A DNA stretch of 64,000 nt from Macellibacteroides fermentans (GCF_013409575.1 NZ_JACCCY010000002.1:744001-808000); one strand, 5' to 3'; numbered from the stretch's first letter, positions 45,779-55,459 are shown. The notes: a model not told the origin generated them from the letters alone. A program made the numbers and translations.

Positions 45779-45803
45779 CGAAACATTCCGAAATATACAG
45801 AAG

Positions 45804-46022
45804 ATGAAGAATCCCATTGTAATGATTAAGCAATGTGTGGAGAAGGACGAACCCTACTTCGTACTTCGAGGTCAGGATGTTTGTGCCCTGGCTGCCATCG
45901 AGGCGTATTATGAAGCCGTAAAAGATAAGGTGAAAGACCCCTATTTTATTGAAGAGGTACAAGAGATCAAGAATGATTTCCACGCATTTTTGAAGGAACA
46001 GCAGACTAAAATACCCGATTGA
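45804..46022 (+). CDS. Small conserved hypothetical protein
   Basis: This is a 72-residue cytoplasmic protein, acidic and helical, with the stretch VLRGQDVCALAAIEAYYEAVK. I do not recognise the family. Its TGA overlaps the ATG of the YigZ gene by one base, so the two are translationally coupled. Clean frame, normal codon use and tight spacing support a real gene. Confidence 0.75.
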   Translation: MKNPIVMIKQCVEKDEPYFVLRGQDVCALAAIEAYYEAVKDKVKDPYFIEEVQEIKNDFHAFLKEQQTKIPD

Positions 46023-46624
46023 TGATGGCAGACGATACCTATAAAACGATTACCGGAGTGGTGGATAGCTGCTATACCGAGAAGCGAAGCCGCTTTATAG
46101 CCTATGCTGTTCCGGTTCGCACCGTAGAGGAGGTAAAAGAACAGGTTGATAAGTTTAGAAAACAATATTACGACGCCCGCCATGTTTGCTGGGCTTACAT
46201 GCTGGGACCGGATCGCTCCACCTTTCGTGCCAATGACGACGGAGAACCTTCGGGCACTGCCGGCAAACCTATCCTGGGACAAATTAATTCGCTGGAACTT
46301 ACCGATATTCTGGTGGTGGTGATCCGCTACTTCGGAGGAATCAAGCTGGGTACCGGGGGACTGATTGTCGCTTACCGCGCAGCGGCGGCTGAGGCGCTTT
46401 CGCTTGCCGAGATAGAAGAGCGTACAGTAGACGAAGAGATTACCGTGCAGTTTGAATATCCCTTTATGAACGGAATCATGCGTATCATAAAGGAAGACAA
46501 CCCCGAGGTGCTGTCGCAGTCGTTCGACATGAACTGCGAGATGACCCTCCGCATCCGCAAAAGCGAAGCCGATAAATTGCGTAACCGCCTGTTGAAGGTG
46601 GAGACAGCCTACCTGAAAGAATAG
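46022..46624 (+). CDS. YigZ/IMPACT family protein
   Basis: This is a 200-residue protein. The N-terminal UPF0029 domain shows CYTEKRSRFIAYAVPV, DARHVCWAYMLG, DDGEPSGTAGKPIL and VIRYFGGIKLGTGGL. A smaller C-terminal ferredoxin-like domain follows. The biochemical role is not established; eukaryotic IMPACT regulates a kinase. The start codon overlaps the preceding TGA (TGATG). Confidence 0.92.
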   Translation: MMADDTYKTITGVVDSCYTEKRSRFIAYAVPVRTVEEVKEQVDKFRKQYYDARHVCWAYMLGPDRSTFRANDDGEPSGTAGKPILGQINSLELTDILVVVIRYFGGIKLGTGGLIVAYRAAAAEALSLAEIEERTVDEEITVQFEYPFMNGIMRIIKEDNPEVLSQSFDMNCEMTLRIRKSEADKLRNRLLKVETAYLKE

Positions 46625-47043
46625 AAGATAGGCTGATTATAACTCCCATTCAGATGAAGACTAAGGTTTAATCCCGTTTAATTTAATCTTATTTATAGCA
46701 GGTTTCCTCAAATGCCTCCATGGGCCCGTTCAAACGCGCCCATGGAGGCATTTGATCGGGCCCATGGGCGCAAGCCGCCAACCCGGTATCTTTCAGACTT
46801 AATTGTATATACTTTCCGCTTTATAATCCCTTTAATATTGCTTTATTTACTGTAGATCCGTGCCGGAATACCCGTATACCTTTGAGTGAGGTGACTTGAT
46901 TTTAATCAAATAGATAGCTGTTTTAGGAAGTTTCTTTAAACTAATAGGCTAAGAATAAACCCTATATGTCTAAAATTGCTATTTTTATCCTGTTTATTTG
47001 TGATCCTTTAATTTAATACCCTCCTTATCTAATATTTATTGGT
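46625..47043. other. Intergenic region with palindromic CCATGG array
   Basis: No ORF is supported. The stretch contains the CCATGG repeat array at 46709-46770 and otherwise AT-rich sequence before the carboxylesterase gene. Confidence 0.55.
46709..46770. repeat. CCATGG palindrome array with 22-bp period
   Basis: CCATGG occurs at 46718, 46740 and 46762, exactly 22 bp apart. The first two are inside a perfect 17-bp inverted repeat, CAAATGCCTCCATGGGC (46709-46725) and its complement (46738-46754). The sequence between the cores differs from the 28.9 kb array. Confidence 0.8.
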
Positions 47044-48708
47044 ATGAAAATAGACAGACGAAAATTCTTTAAGACTGTTGGAGCCGGTACTGCTGCGCTG
47101 GGATTAGGTTCCGTTCCTTTTGTTTCTCAAGCCTCCTCTTTATCTTCCCAGCAGAAGGAAGACGACGAACAGGTATTGTTTATAGGCGACAATATAGCCA
47201 TTGCCGATACGGTGTACGGAAAGGTGAAGGGCTATATACTGCGGGATGTATATACTTTTCTGGGTATGCCTTACGGCGCGGATACGTCGGGCAAGAACCG
47301 CTTTATGCCCCCTGCAGAGCCGGAACCCTGGGAGGGGATCAAGCCGGCCGTATACTATGGCAACTCTGCTCCGCAGATTATGGACAACAGGTTCCCCAAC
47401 AGTTACAGCACCTTTGCCGATCACTGGAATTACGACGATGTAAGCGAGAACTGTCTCACTATCAATGTGTGGACGCCCGGTATAAACGATGCCGGCAAGC
47501 GCCCGGTTCTGGTATGGTTGCACGGTGGAGGTTATACCAACGGTAACGGTATCGAACAAGACGGATACCATGGCGGGAATATAAGCAAGTACGGTAACAT
47601 TGTTTTCTGCTCCATCAATCACCGGCTGGGACCTATCGGGTTCTCCGATTTATCTGCTGTTGGTGGCGAGAAATACAAGGATTCGGGCAATGTAGGTATG
47701 CTCGATATCATAGCATCCCTCAAATGGATCAATAAAAACATAGCCAACTTTGGCGGCGATCCCGGCAATGTAACCATAATCGGTCAGTCGGGCGGCGGAG
47801 CTAAAGTATGCACCGTTCTGGCCATGCCCGAGGCACAGGGACTGGTACATAAGGGCGTTGCCCTCAGCGGAAGTACAACCAAGGCCTTAAGTCAGGATTA
47901 CTCCCGCAAACTGGGCGAATATATCCTGCAGGAAGCCGGTGTAACACGGGCGGAGATAGACGAACTTCAAAACATTCCGTGGCGCGAGTACCTCTCCATC
48001 GCCAATGCTGCAATGACACGCCTGAATAAGGAGACCGGTGTATCCGGTATGATGCGCGGCGGATTTGCTCCCGTGGCCGATGGATTCCACCTGCCAGCAG
48101 ATATTTTTTATTCGGATCCCACCAGCTTCTCATCTTCTATCCCGTTGATGATATGCACTACCTTCCACGAATGGTCGCCAAGCCGTACCGATCCGGAGAT
48201 AGAAAAGATGACGATGGACGGACTGCTGGAACGGATTAAAGCCATGAAAGGGGATAAAGCTCCGGTTATTGTAGATGCGTATGCAAAAGCATTTCCCAAG
48301 GCAAAACCCATCGAACTCTTTGCTTTGATCATCTCTTCCCGTCAGGGTGCGGTATCTACGGCCGAAGCCAAGCTTAAGCAGAATGCACCGGTATATATGG
48401 CCTGGTTCGGATGGGAGCCCCCGTTGTTCGACAACCGTATGCGCGCCTTCCACTGTCTGGATATCTGCTTCTGGTTCAAGAATACAGACTTGATGCTTAC
48501 CCATACAGGCGGCGGTGCCCGTCCCCGTAAATTATCTGTAAAGATGGCGGATGCTCTGCTGAATTTTATGAAGAAGGGAGACCCCAACGGAGGAGCTTTG
48601 CCACAATGGCCCCGGTTTACGTCGGAAAAGGGTGAAGTGATGGTGCTGAACGATGTGTGTGAAGTGAAAAACGATCCCGATCGCCAGGCAAGGGCTACGT
48701 TGGTATAG
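47044..48708 (+). CDS. Tat-exported carboxylesterase type B
   Basis: This is a 554-residue alpha/beta-hydrolase. The N-terminus MKIDRRKFFKTVGAGTAALG is a twin-arginine signal, so it is folded before export. The esterase blocks are SENCLTINVWTPG, the oxyanion loop WLHGGGYTNGNG and the nucleophile Ser249 in IIGQSGGGAKV (family norm GESAGG). Substrates may be acetylated or feruloylated carbohydrates or other esters. It stands alone, with a terminator just after its stop. Confidence 0.9.
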   Translation: MKIDRRKFFKTVGAGTAALGLGSVPFVSQASSLSSQQKEDDEQVLFIGDNIAIADTVYGKVKGYILRDVYTFLGMPYGADTSGKNRFMPPAEPEPWEGIKPAVYYGNSAPQIMDNRFPNSYSTFADHWNYDDVSENCLTINVWTPGINDAGKRPVLVWLHGGGYTNGNGIEQDGYHGGNISKYGNIVFCSINHRLGPIGFSDLSAVGGEKYKDSGNVGMLDIIASLKWINKNIANFGGDPGNVTIIGQSGGGAKVCTVLAMPEAQGLVHKGVALSGSTTKALSQDYSRKLGEYILQEAGVTRAEIDELQNIPWREYLSIANAAMTRLNKETGVSGMMRGGFAPVADGFHLPADIFYSDPTSFSSSIPLMICTTFHEWSPSRTDPEIEKMTMDGLLERIKAMKGDKAPVIVDAYAKAFPKAKPIELFALIISSRQGAVSTAEAKLKQNAPVYMAWFGWEPPLFDNRMRAFHCLDICFWFKNTDLMLTHTGGGARPRKLSVKMADALLNFMKKGDPNGGALPQWPRFTSEKGEVMVLNDVCEVKNDPDRQARATLV

Positions 48709-48711
48709 CAT

Positions 48712-48745
48712 AAAAAAAGAGGGTGATTTTCACCCTCTTTTTATT
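48712..48745. terminator. Bidirectional rho-independent terminator
   Basis: Arms 48713-48725 and 48731-48743 form a stem (AAAAAAGAGGGTG / CACCCTCTTTTT...) with a 5-base loop, between the convergent carboxylesterase and marR genes. Confidence 0.88.
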
Positions 48746-48749
48746 CTGT

Positions 48750-49103
48750 TTATTCCTTGGGAAGGACATTCTTAAGCAGTTCCGGAATTTCCACCCGGTC
48801 GCATTTAATAGACGAAAGCCGTTTTTTTCCCTCTTCCGAAAGAGAGAAATACATCTGTCGTTTATCCTTATCACCCAGTACACGGTCTACCAACCCCTTA
48901 TCTTCTACCGATTTAATTACCTTAGAGGCATTGGAATGGGTGAGTCCGAGGGCTGCGGCAATCTCGCCGGAAGAGAGCTTGCCTTTCTGCAACGTACACA
49001 ACAGCATCCCTTCGTTTAGACAAAGGTCGTGTGTCTGCTGAAAATTAGCTTCAAAATCTCCGATGGATCGGTATATATCTCGTATTAAGCACAATGTATC
49101 CAT
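48750..49103 (-). CDS. MarR family transcriptional regulator
   Basis: This 117-residue winged-helix regulator shows SSGEIAAALGLTHSNASKVIKSVEDKGLVDR (recognition helix and wing) and DKRQMYFSLSEEGKKRL. It is the last gene of the minus-strand efflux operon rather than its first, downstream of a PII-like protein. It is likely the local repressor, with the palindrome at 55401-55412 as its operator candidate. Ligand unknown. Confidence 0.88.
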   Translation of the reverse strand: MDTLCLIRDIYRSIGDFEANFQQTHDLCLNEGMLLCTLQKGKLSSGEIAAALGLTHSNASKVIKSVEDKGLVDRVLGDKDKRQMYFSLSEEGKKRLSSIKCDRVEIPELLKNVLPKE

Positions 49104-49135
49104 ATCAATTCGTTTTGTTTACAAAATTAATACAT

Positions 49136-49447
49136 TTATTTTAAAGATGAATTCTCCACAGGCAATACAAATGCATGAGCCGGAAAAATACATTTTTCCT
49201 GGTTGTTGTATTCATCGATAAGAGAGACAACCCGGTTGGCCTTCTCTTCGTCGGTAAACGAAAAGTAAAGCAGCGAATTGTAGATCTGTTTTTCTTTTCC
49301 AAGCCAGCTGGCGGCAAAGGCAAGCGATACGGCAGGCTTCATGCCTTTGGTGTCGACCATGCTTAATACCGGCACGGAAGCTTTCTGAAGAATGGCGAGG
49401 ATGGAATCTTTCACATCCTCGACCGACATAACCACGATTAGTTTCAT
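49136..49447 (-). CDS. Small PII-like / ferredoxin-fold protein linked to RND efflux
   Basis: This is a 103-residue cytoplasmic protein starting MKLIVVMSVEDVKDSILAILQKA, with alternating strands and helices as in PII-like or CutA-type small ligand-binding proteins. No T-loop signature is visible. I use the ATG at 49447; a longer frame to 49522 overlaps the pump gene and lacks support. It lies 7 bases after the pump stop, so it is in the efflux operon and may sense a ligand. The call is by fold resemblance only. Confidence 0.65.
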   Translation of the reverse strand: MKLIVVMSVEDVKDSILAILQKASVPVLSMVDTKGMKPAVSLAFAASWLGKEKQIYNSLLYFSFTDEEKANRVVSLIDEYNNQEKCIFPAHAFVLPVENSSLK

Positions 49448-49454
49448 ATGCAGT

Positions 49455-52400
49455 TTATTTTTTTTCGTTATCGGCGTACTTGTTACGTACCAGTTTATAA
49501 TATAACAAAGGAACAACCACAAGCGTTAGAAGCGTAGAGGTGATGGTTCCTCCCATCAGCGAGATAGCCAGTCCCTGGAACAAGGGGTCGAACAGTATCA
49601 CAATCGCACCGATAACCACCGTACCGGCCGTAAGGATAATGGGTATGCTGCGTACAGCCCCCGATTCGATGATGGCCTGCTTGATAGGAACACCTTCCTT
49701 CAATCGAATGTTTATAAAGTCGATCAGCAGCAGCGAATTACGTACCATCACACCGGCCAGAGCAATAAACCCGATCATGGAGGTGGCGCTGAAGTATGCT
49801 CCCATAATCCAGTGACCCAATATGATACCGATCAGCGAGAGGGGAATGGCTGCAAGCATCACGATGGGAGAGGAGAAGCTTTGGAACCAGCCCACTATCA
49901 GCATGTAGATAATGATGATGGCCACCAGGAAGGCTATACCCAGGTCGCGGAACACTTCGTAGGTAATCTGCCATTCGCCGTCCCATTTCAGGGAGTAATC
50001 CGTTTCGTTTTCAGGCTGTTCGCTGTTCAGTACAGTCAGACTGTATCCTTCGGGCAATTGCACCTTTTCCAGTTCCTTGTTCATATTCATCAGGGCATAA
50101 ACCGGACTTTCCAATGCTCCGGCCATATCTCCGGTAACGTACACCACCCGCTTCTGGTTTTTACGGGCAATGCTCTTTTCTTTCAACTCCTTCTTTACCA
50201 CGGCAATGTCGCCAATGGCAACCGGTTGGCCCATCTGGTTGATCACCTTGATATTCTTTATCTCCTCAATGCTGGCTTTATCCATATCCGAAAGCTGCAG
50301 TACGATGTTAACCGGGTTCTCTGCCTGTGCATCGTGCATTATACCTACGGGCATACCGGACAATGCTGCGCGGATATTGGCAGTAACCATAGCGGGTACT
50401 ACACCTCTTTGCATAGCCTTTTCCTTATCAACCTCAAAGCGGTAACGGTCGTGATCGTCTTCCATCATCCAGTCTACATCCACCACATCGGTGGTTTTGG
50501 CAAAGATGTCTTTTACCTGTCGGGCCAGCTGGATTTGTGTTTCGTAATCCGGACCGTAAATCTCGGCTACCAGGGTAGATAATACCGGGGGACCGGGAGG
50601 AACTTCCACCACTTTGGCATTGGCATTGTACTTGCGGGCGATGTCCTGGATAGGTTTACGCATCTTCTTGGCTATGTCGTGACTCTGGATAGAACGCTCT
50701 CCTTTATCGGTGAGGTTTACCTGGATGTCTGCCACATTATCTCCCTTACGCAAGTCGTAGTGACGCATCAACCCGTTGAAGCTGATGGGTGCCGATGTAC
50801 CCACATAGGTCTGGTAATCTGTTACATTCTCCTGATTTGCTATAAAGGCTGCTATTTCCTTGGTTACCGCTGCAGTCTGCTCCAGCGATGTTCCTTCGGG
50901 CATATCGATCACCACCTGAAACTCATTCTTATTGTCGAAAGGCAACATCTTTACAGGTACCAGCTTGAAGTAGAAGAACGACATGGATATCAATAGCAAC
51001 ACAGTTGTGCCGATCATAAATCCCCAGCGCAGTTTTCTGGATTCCAGCATGGGTGATACCAACTTCTCATAGAGGCGGTATACTTTGCCTTGTTGTACTT
51101 CGGTCTGCTCCTTGTTTTCTTCCACCACTACGCCGGAACCTACTTTATCTTCGTTAGACAAGGAGCTCTTTTTATCCTTCTCACGTAAGAACAGGTAACC
51201 CAGGTAAGGGGTGATGGTTAAGGCAACCAGTAGCGAGAATGCCATGGCGATGGAGGCACCGATGGGCATCGGACTCATATACGGTCCCATTAAACCCGAC
51301 ACGAATGCCATGGGCAGAACGGCGGCAATAACGGTAAAGGTTGCTAAAATGGTTGGGTTACCCACTTCGTTTATGGCAAACAGAGCAGCCTGACGGAAGG
51401 GCAACAGCTTCATCTTGAAGTGCCTGTGCATGTTTTCGGCAATAATGATGGAGTCGTCCACCACAATCCCGGTTACAAACACGAGGGCGAATAACGTGAT
51501 TCGGTTGAGGGTATAATCCATCGCGTAGTAGGCAAACAGTGTAAGAGCAAAGGTTACCGGTACGGATAGAAATACCACCAGTCCCCCGCGCCATCCCATG
51601 GCGGTCATTACAAACAATGTAACCGCAATAATTGCGCCGAACAGGTGCAACAACAGCTCGTCAACTTTATGTGAGGCTGTATTGCCGTAGTTGCGCGTTA
51701 CGCTAACTTGTACGTCGGATGGAATCAGCTCCGTTTTAAGATGATCTACCTTTTCCAGGATCTTTTCCGACAACTTCATGGCGTCTGTTCCCTGTCTTTT
51801 GGAGATGGCAAGGGTTACCGCTTCGTAATCCGAAGGGAATTGCTCCGATTTACCGGATTCAATCTTGCCGTATCCAAAGGAGACGTATTGCGAAGGATTC
51901 TCCGGACCTTCCTCTACGGTGGCAATCTGGTGCATGTAGACTGGTTGATTGTTGTTCATCCCAACAATGAGGTTTGCCACATCGTCGGCCGAATGCAGGA
52001 AGTTTCCCGTCTCTACCGTAAACATCTCGTTGTTGGCATACAACTTACCTGCCTGCATCTGTATGTTGGATCCCTTGATGTAATTGGCAACCGATGTGAA
52101 ATCTAGGTTATTGCCGGCCATCTTGTCTTTATCCACCGTAACCTTCACCTGACGGCTTCGTCCGCCCAGAATGTCTACATACGATACGTCCGGTATCTTT
52201 TTAAGTTCGCTGCGCAGTACTTCGGCCTGTTGCTTCAGACTATAGTCGCTGTAGTTTTCGCTCCACAACGTGAGAGAAAGAGCCGGCACATCGTCGATCG
52301 AACGGGTTTTAATAAGGGGCATGGTGGCACCTTCGGGCATTTTGTCCATACCCTTCATCAGTTCGTTGTATAGCAACACCAGTGAGTTTTCCAGGTTGTC

Positions 52401-52715
52401 GCCTACGTAAAACTGTACGGTAAGCATGGCCTGGTCGTGCATGGCATTGGAGTATACATATTCGACCCCTTTTATGTTGGATATTATCTTTTCAAGTGGA
52501 GCAACCACGCGCGAATCCATCTCCTGGGGAGTAGCACCGGGCATGCCGATAAATATATCTGCTACCGGAACTTCAATCTGAGGTTCTTCTTCCCGGGGAA
52601 TCAGCATGGTGCTGAATATCCCAACAAGCAGGAAGGCTACCATAAGCAGAATAGACAATTTACTTTGTAAAAAAGCTCCTGCTATCGATCCTGATAATCC
52701 TTGTCTGTTACTCAT
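49455..52715 (-). CDS. RND efflux pump (AcrB/MdtC superfamily)
   Basis: This is a 1086-residue inner-membrane proton antiporter of the resistance-nodulation-division superfamily with 12 helices and two large periplasmic loops. The fourth helix has TGIVVDDSIIIAENMHRHF, with the Asp pair needed for proton transfer. N-terminal LIPREEEPQIEVPVADIFIGMPGATPQEMDSRV is typical. It starts 4 bases after the adaptor stop. Drug or metal specificity cannot be told; the heavy-metal CusA signature was not looked for beyond these motifs. Confidence 0.95.
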   Translation of the reverse strand: MSNRQGLSGSIAGAFLQSKLSILLMVAFLLVGIFSTMLIPREEEPQIEVPVADIFIGMPGATPQEMDSRVVAPLEKIISNIKGVEYVYSNAMHDQAMLTVQFYVGDNLENSLVLLYNELMKGMDKMPEGATMPLIKTRSIDDVPALSLTLWSENYSDYSLKQQAEVLRSELKKIPDVSYVDILGGRSRQVKVTVDKDKMAGNNLDFTSVANYIKGSNIQMQAGKLYANNEMFTVETGNFLHSADDVANLIVGMNNNQPVYMHQIATVEEGPENPSQYVSFGYGKIESGKSEQFPSDYEAVTLAISKRQGTDAMKLSEKILEKVDHLKTELIPSDVQVSVTRNYGNTASHKVDELLLHLFGAIIAVTLFVMTAMGWRGGLVVFLSVPVTFALTLFAYYAMDYTLNRITLFALVFVTGIVVDDSIIIAENMHRHFKMKLLPFRQAALFAINEVGNPTILATFTVIAAVLPMAFVSGLMGPYMSPMPIGASIAMAFSLLVALTITPYLGYLFLREKDKKSSLSNEDKVGSGVVVEENKEQTEVQQGKVYRLYEKLVSPMLESRKLRWGFMIGTTVLLLISMSFFYFKLVPVKMLPFDNKNEFQVVIDMPEGTSLEQTAAVTKEIAAFIANQENVTDYQTYVGTSAPISFNGLMRHYDLRKGDNVADIQVNLTDKGERSIQSHDIAKKMRKPIQDIARKYNANAKVVEVPPGPPVLSTLVAEIYGPDYETQIQLARQVKDIFAKTTDVVDVDWMMEDDHDRYRFEVDKEKAMQRGVVPAMVTANIRAALSGMPVGIMHDAQAENPVNIVLQLSDMDKASIEEIKNIKVINQMGQPVAIGDIAVVKKELKEKSIARKNQKRVVYVTGDMAGALESPVYALMNMNKELEKVQLPEGYSLTVLNSEQPENETDYSLKWDGEWQITYEVFRDLGIAFLVAIIIIYMLIVGWFQSFSSPIVMLAAIPLSLIGIILGHWIMGAYFSATSMIGFIALAGVMVRNSLLLIDFINIRLKEGVPIKQAIIESGAVRSIPIILTAGTVVIGAIVILFDPLFQGLAISLMGGTITSTLLTLVVVPLLYYKLVRNKYADNEKK

Positions 52716-52719
52716 ATCC

Positions 52720-53802
52720 TTATTCTGCTATTAAACAACTGTTATACAATCTACCCTGGGAAGAGGTAACTACTTTGTCCTGAGGACTCAGACCCGAAAG
52801 AACTTCCACCTGGTCGCCCCATTGTTTTCCCAAACGTACCCAGCGGAGCAGTGCCTTATTGTCGGTTGTAACGATATAAACTCCTTTCAACTGGTCTTTT
52901 TCAATAAGGGCCGATTGCGGAATAAGCAATCCTTTGGAAGCTGTTTCTTTCTTTGCCACCGGAATAAACACATGAACATACATCCCGGTATATACACCTG
53001 TCTTCACCGAATCGGGAAGGGATAGCTTGATTATATACTGACCGCCGGTAGTGGTGGACGAGGGACTCTTCTCGCGAACGGTGGTTGCAAAGGTTTTGTT
53101 CATTGATTTGACAGTGATATGTGCCTGCATCCCTTCAGAGATATATGGGATATCACTTTCGGTAACACTGGCGATGACTTCCAGCGTTCCGGGTTTCTCA
53201 ATAACTACAAGAGGCATACCCGGACTGGCAAGCATGCCATTGTCGGCGCTGACCTGTGTAACTACGCCATCGAAGGGGGCTCTGAGCTGAGTGTATCCCC
53301 TGTGGGCGGCAACCTCTTTCTGCATATTCAGCGCTGCATTGTATTTGGCCTGTATAGATTGGTAATTGAGGGTTACGTTTTCCAGCTCCTTGCGAGATAC
53401 GCTTTTCTTTTCAAACAAGGTTTGATAGCGTTTGTAATCTTTTTCGGCAATCTCCAAAGCAGCCTTGGCTTCGGCAATCATAGCGCTGGTCTGACCTTCT
53501 TTAGCTGCCAGTTCGTCGTCCTGAATGGATACCAGCGGGGCGCCTTTAGCCACCTTTTGTCCCACACGTACATGTACTTTGTTTACCGTTCCCATAATAC
53601 GTGTGCCGATATTGGCTACATCAAGCGAACGAATTTGTCCGTTGGCTACGATTCCGTCGTTCTGTTGCACGGTGGGGTTGACCGTAGTTACCTTTACGGC
53701 TGTGGAAGTTTGCTTCCGTTCTGCATCCGACGAACAGGAGGTTGCAATACCTAATGCGGCTATTCCTGCAATGATTGATAGGATTGATCTCATCTTTTTC
53801 AT
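52720..53802 (-). CDS. RND efflux periplasmic adaptor
   Basis: This is a 360-residue membrane-fusion protein (MacA/AcrA type) with a lipoprotein signal (MRSILSIIAGIAALGIATSC). It shows the barrel-sandwich parts GTVNKVHVRVGQKVAKGAPLVSI and FDGVVTQVSADNGML, a coiled-coil hairpin at about 110-160, and a beta-barrel and C-terminal region. It joins the pump to TolC. Confidence 0.94.
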   Translation of the reverse strand: MKKMRSILSIIAGIAALGIATSCSSDAERKQTSTAVKVTTVNPTVQQNDGIVANGQIRSLDVANIGTRIMGTVNKVHVRVGQKVAKGAPLVSIQDDELAAKEGQTSAMIAEAKAALEIAEKDYKRYQTLFEKKSVSRKELENVTLNYQSIQAKYNAALNMQKEVAAHRGYTQLRAPFDGVVTQVSADNGMLASPGMPLVVIEKPGTLEVIASVTESDIPYISEGMQAHITVKSMNKTFATTVREKSPSSTTTGGQYIIKLSLPDSVKTGVYTGMYVHVFIPVAKKETASKGLLIPQSALIEKDQLKGVYIVTTDNKALLRWVRLGKQWGDQVEVLSGLSPQDKVVTSSQGRLYNSCLIAE

Positions 53803-53819
53803 ACGATATATGGCTTTAT

Positions 53820-55142
53820 TTATTTACGATTTGTTTCTGTTAATAATTCGATATAGGCTTTCGTGACGTTTCTTTTGAATACAGATTGCGCTAATGCCAG
53901 CTCAGTCTGCGCCAATTGAGTTTGCGAACGGAGCAGATCTGTTGTAGATACCAGTCCCTCTTCATATCTGTCTTGCAGGATACGTAAGGCTTCTTTTGCC
54001 TGTTCTGCCATCTGCTCGTTTTTAGTTGTCTCCAGTCTGAGGGTCTCCAGGGCACGGGTACTTTTCATAAGTTCTGCCTTTGCCTCGTCTTTTTGCTGTT
54101 CAAGCTGATTTGTCAGCTTTTGTATCTCGTAATTGGCAATATGGATGGTCCGCTTATCGCGCATTCCGTTAAAAATATTCCATGATAACTTAACACCTAC
54201 CAGATAGCTGCCTTTGTCGAATTCGGCAAACCGGGAGTCATTGTACTGATAACTTCCAAAAGCGTTCAGCTTAGGAAGAAAATTCATTTTTGCCGATTGC
54301 CTCATGAATGTCTGCGCTTCGATGGCTTTACTCATGGCAATAAAGTCGGTTCTGTGATCGTTATATGCATACTCGGAAGCAGCCGTTTCGGTAATTTTAT
54401 CCACAGAATATTGTACACCTGTCTCCGTTCCCATAATCAGGCTCAGCTTATCAGAGATATCCTTGATAGAGTTTGTTGCCTGCGATAAATCGGTTTCCAA
54501 CTTGCTGTTAAATACTTGTGCATCTAATAAATCGGTGCGCTGAATCAACCCTTCGTCATAAAAAGCCTGTGCTCTTTTCAATCCTTCGGCAGAGGTTGCC
54601 AACGCCCGGCTTATCACCTCCCTGGCTTCGTATGCCAAAGCAAGTTCCATGTAAGCTTGCTTTACCTGAAAGGTTACATATTCGGTGGTTCGCACCTGCT
54701 TTAATCCGGCGATTTCTTTCCCTTTTTTAGCCGCCTTACGCTGATAGATAAGATCCGGATTAACCAGAGGCATCATCATTTCAACTTTCGGACTAAAGTC
54801 TTTGGTCATATTCGGATTATTAAGAGTGGCCGGATTAAAGTCGGCTGCTGTTACGATTCCCTGTTGCAGATTGAATCCGAATGCATTCAAGGGGTTGTCT
54901 GTAAACAAGGCTGTATAGGATAAATCTACCTGAGGCATAAAAATGGCAGCCGACTGATTATATTTTTCGGAGGCAATGTTCTTGTTCAACTCCGACTCTT
55001 TCAATGTCTTGTTATTTTCTTCTGCCAGTTGAATGGCTTCATTCAATAGAAGTTTGCGAACTTCGGTCTGCGCACTTAATGTATATGATAACATTATCGC
55101 TGCTGCAAACAGACCAGCCTTACGTAATTTGGATAGTCTCAT
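53820..55142 (-). CDS. TolC family outer membrane efflux protein
   Basis: This is a 440-residue TolC-type channel with a signal peptide (to AQT). The two homologous halves have the long helical repeats (SAEGLKRAQAFYDEGLIQRTDLLDAQ and RILQDRYEEGLVSTTDLLRSQ) that form the periplasmic tunnel. It starts 3 bases before the DUF6132 stop, so the genes overlap, and it ends 17 bases before the adaptor start. Confidence 0.94.
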   Translation of the reverse strand: MRLSKLRKAGLFAAAIMLSYTLSAQTEVRKLLLNEAIQLAEENNKTLKESELNKNIASEKYNQSAAIFMPQVDLSYTALFTDNPLNAFGFNLQQGIVTAADFNPATLNNPNMTKDFSPKVEMMMPLVNPDLIYQRKAAKKGKEIAGLKQVRTTEYVTFQVKQAYMELALAYEAREVISRALATSAEGLKRAQAFYDEGLIQRTDLLDAQVFNSKLETDLSQATNSIKDISDKLSLIMGTETGVQYSVDKITETAASEYAYNDHRTDFIAMSKAIEAQTFMRQSAKMNFLPKLNAFGSYQYNDSRFAEFDKGSYLVGVKLSWNIFNGMRDKRTIHIANYEIQKLTNQLEQQKDEAKAELMKSTRALETLRLETTKNEQMAEQAKEALRILQDRYEEGLVSTTDLLRSQTQLAQTELALAQSVFKRNVTKAYIELLTETNRK

Positions 55143-55354
55143 TTTGATTCCTTTTTATCTTTTTTGAACATGCTTAACAGTAAACCACCCAGTAAAGCTC
55201 CCCAGATTGTGCTCATTATGGGCGAAGAGGTAATGGGACACGTCCCGCTAACACATCCGATGTAATGCCAGTAAAGGTATCCGCCTATGGCTCCAAGTAT
55301 TATTCCGATGATGGCTAATACCTGTTCTTTTAGTATTTCTCCTGCTCGTTTCAT
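55139..55354 (-). CDS. DUF6132-like small membrane protein
   Basis: This is a 71-residue protein with two hydrophobic stretches around GIILGAIGGYLYWHYIGCVSGTCPITSSPIMS and GALLGGLLLSMF. It resembles the DUF6132 family with a Cys pair. It opens the efflux operon and overlaps the tolC start by 4 bases. Function unknown. Confidence 0.75.
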   Translation of the reverse strand: MKRAGEILKEQVLAIIGIILGAIGGYLYWHYIGCVSGTCPITSSPIMSTIWGALLGGLLLSMFKKDKKESK

Positions 55355-55400
55355 TGTTTGATATTCAATTATTGTTTATTTCCTTATTAAAATTTCTTTA

Positions 55401-55412
55401 GATAATATTATC
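55401..55412. promoter_or_regulatory. 12-bp palindrome GATAATATTATC, candidate MarR operator
   Basis: A perfect palindrome located just after the predicted transcription start of the efflux operon. MarR dimers bind such short AT-rich palindromes. Confidence 0.45.
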
Positions 55413-55428
55413 CACTAGAAATATGTTG

Positions 55429-55459
55429 CAAAGATATATATTATTTTAATACAAACAAA
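55429..55459 (-). promoter_or_regulatory. Full-consensus Bacteroidetes promoter of the efflux operon
   Basis: On the minus strand, TTTG (55459-55456), 19 bases, then TATCTTTG (55436-55429). This equals the TTTG-N19-TAnnTTTG consensus exactly. Confidence 0.75.
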
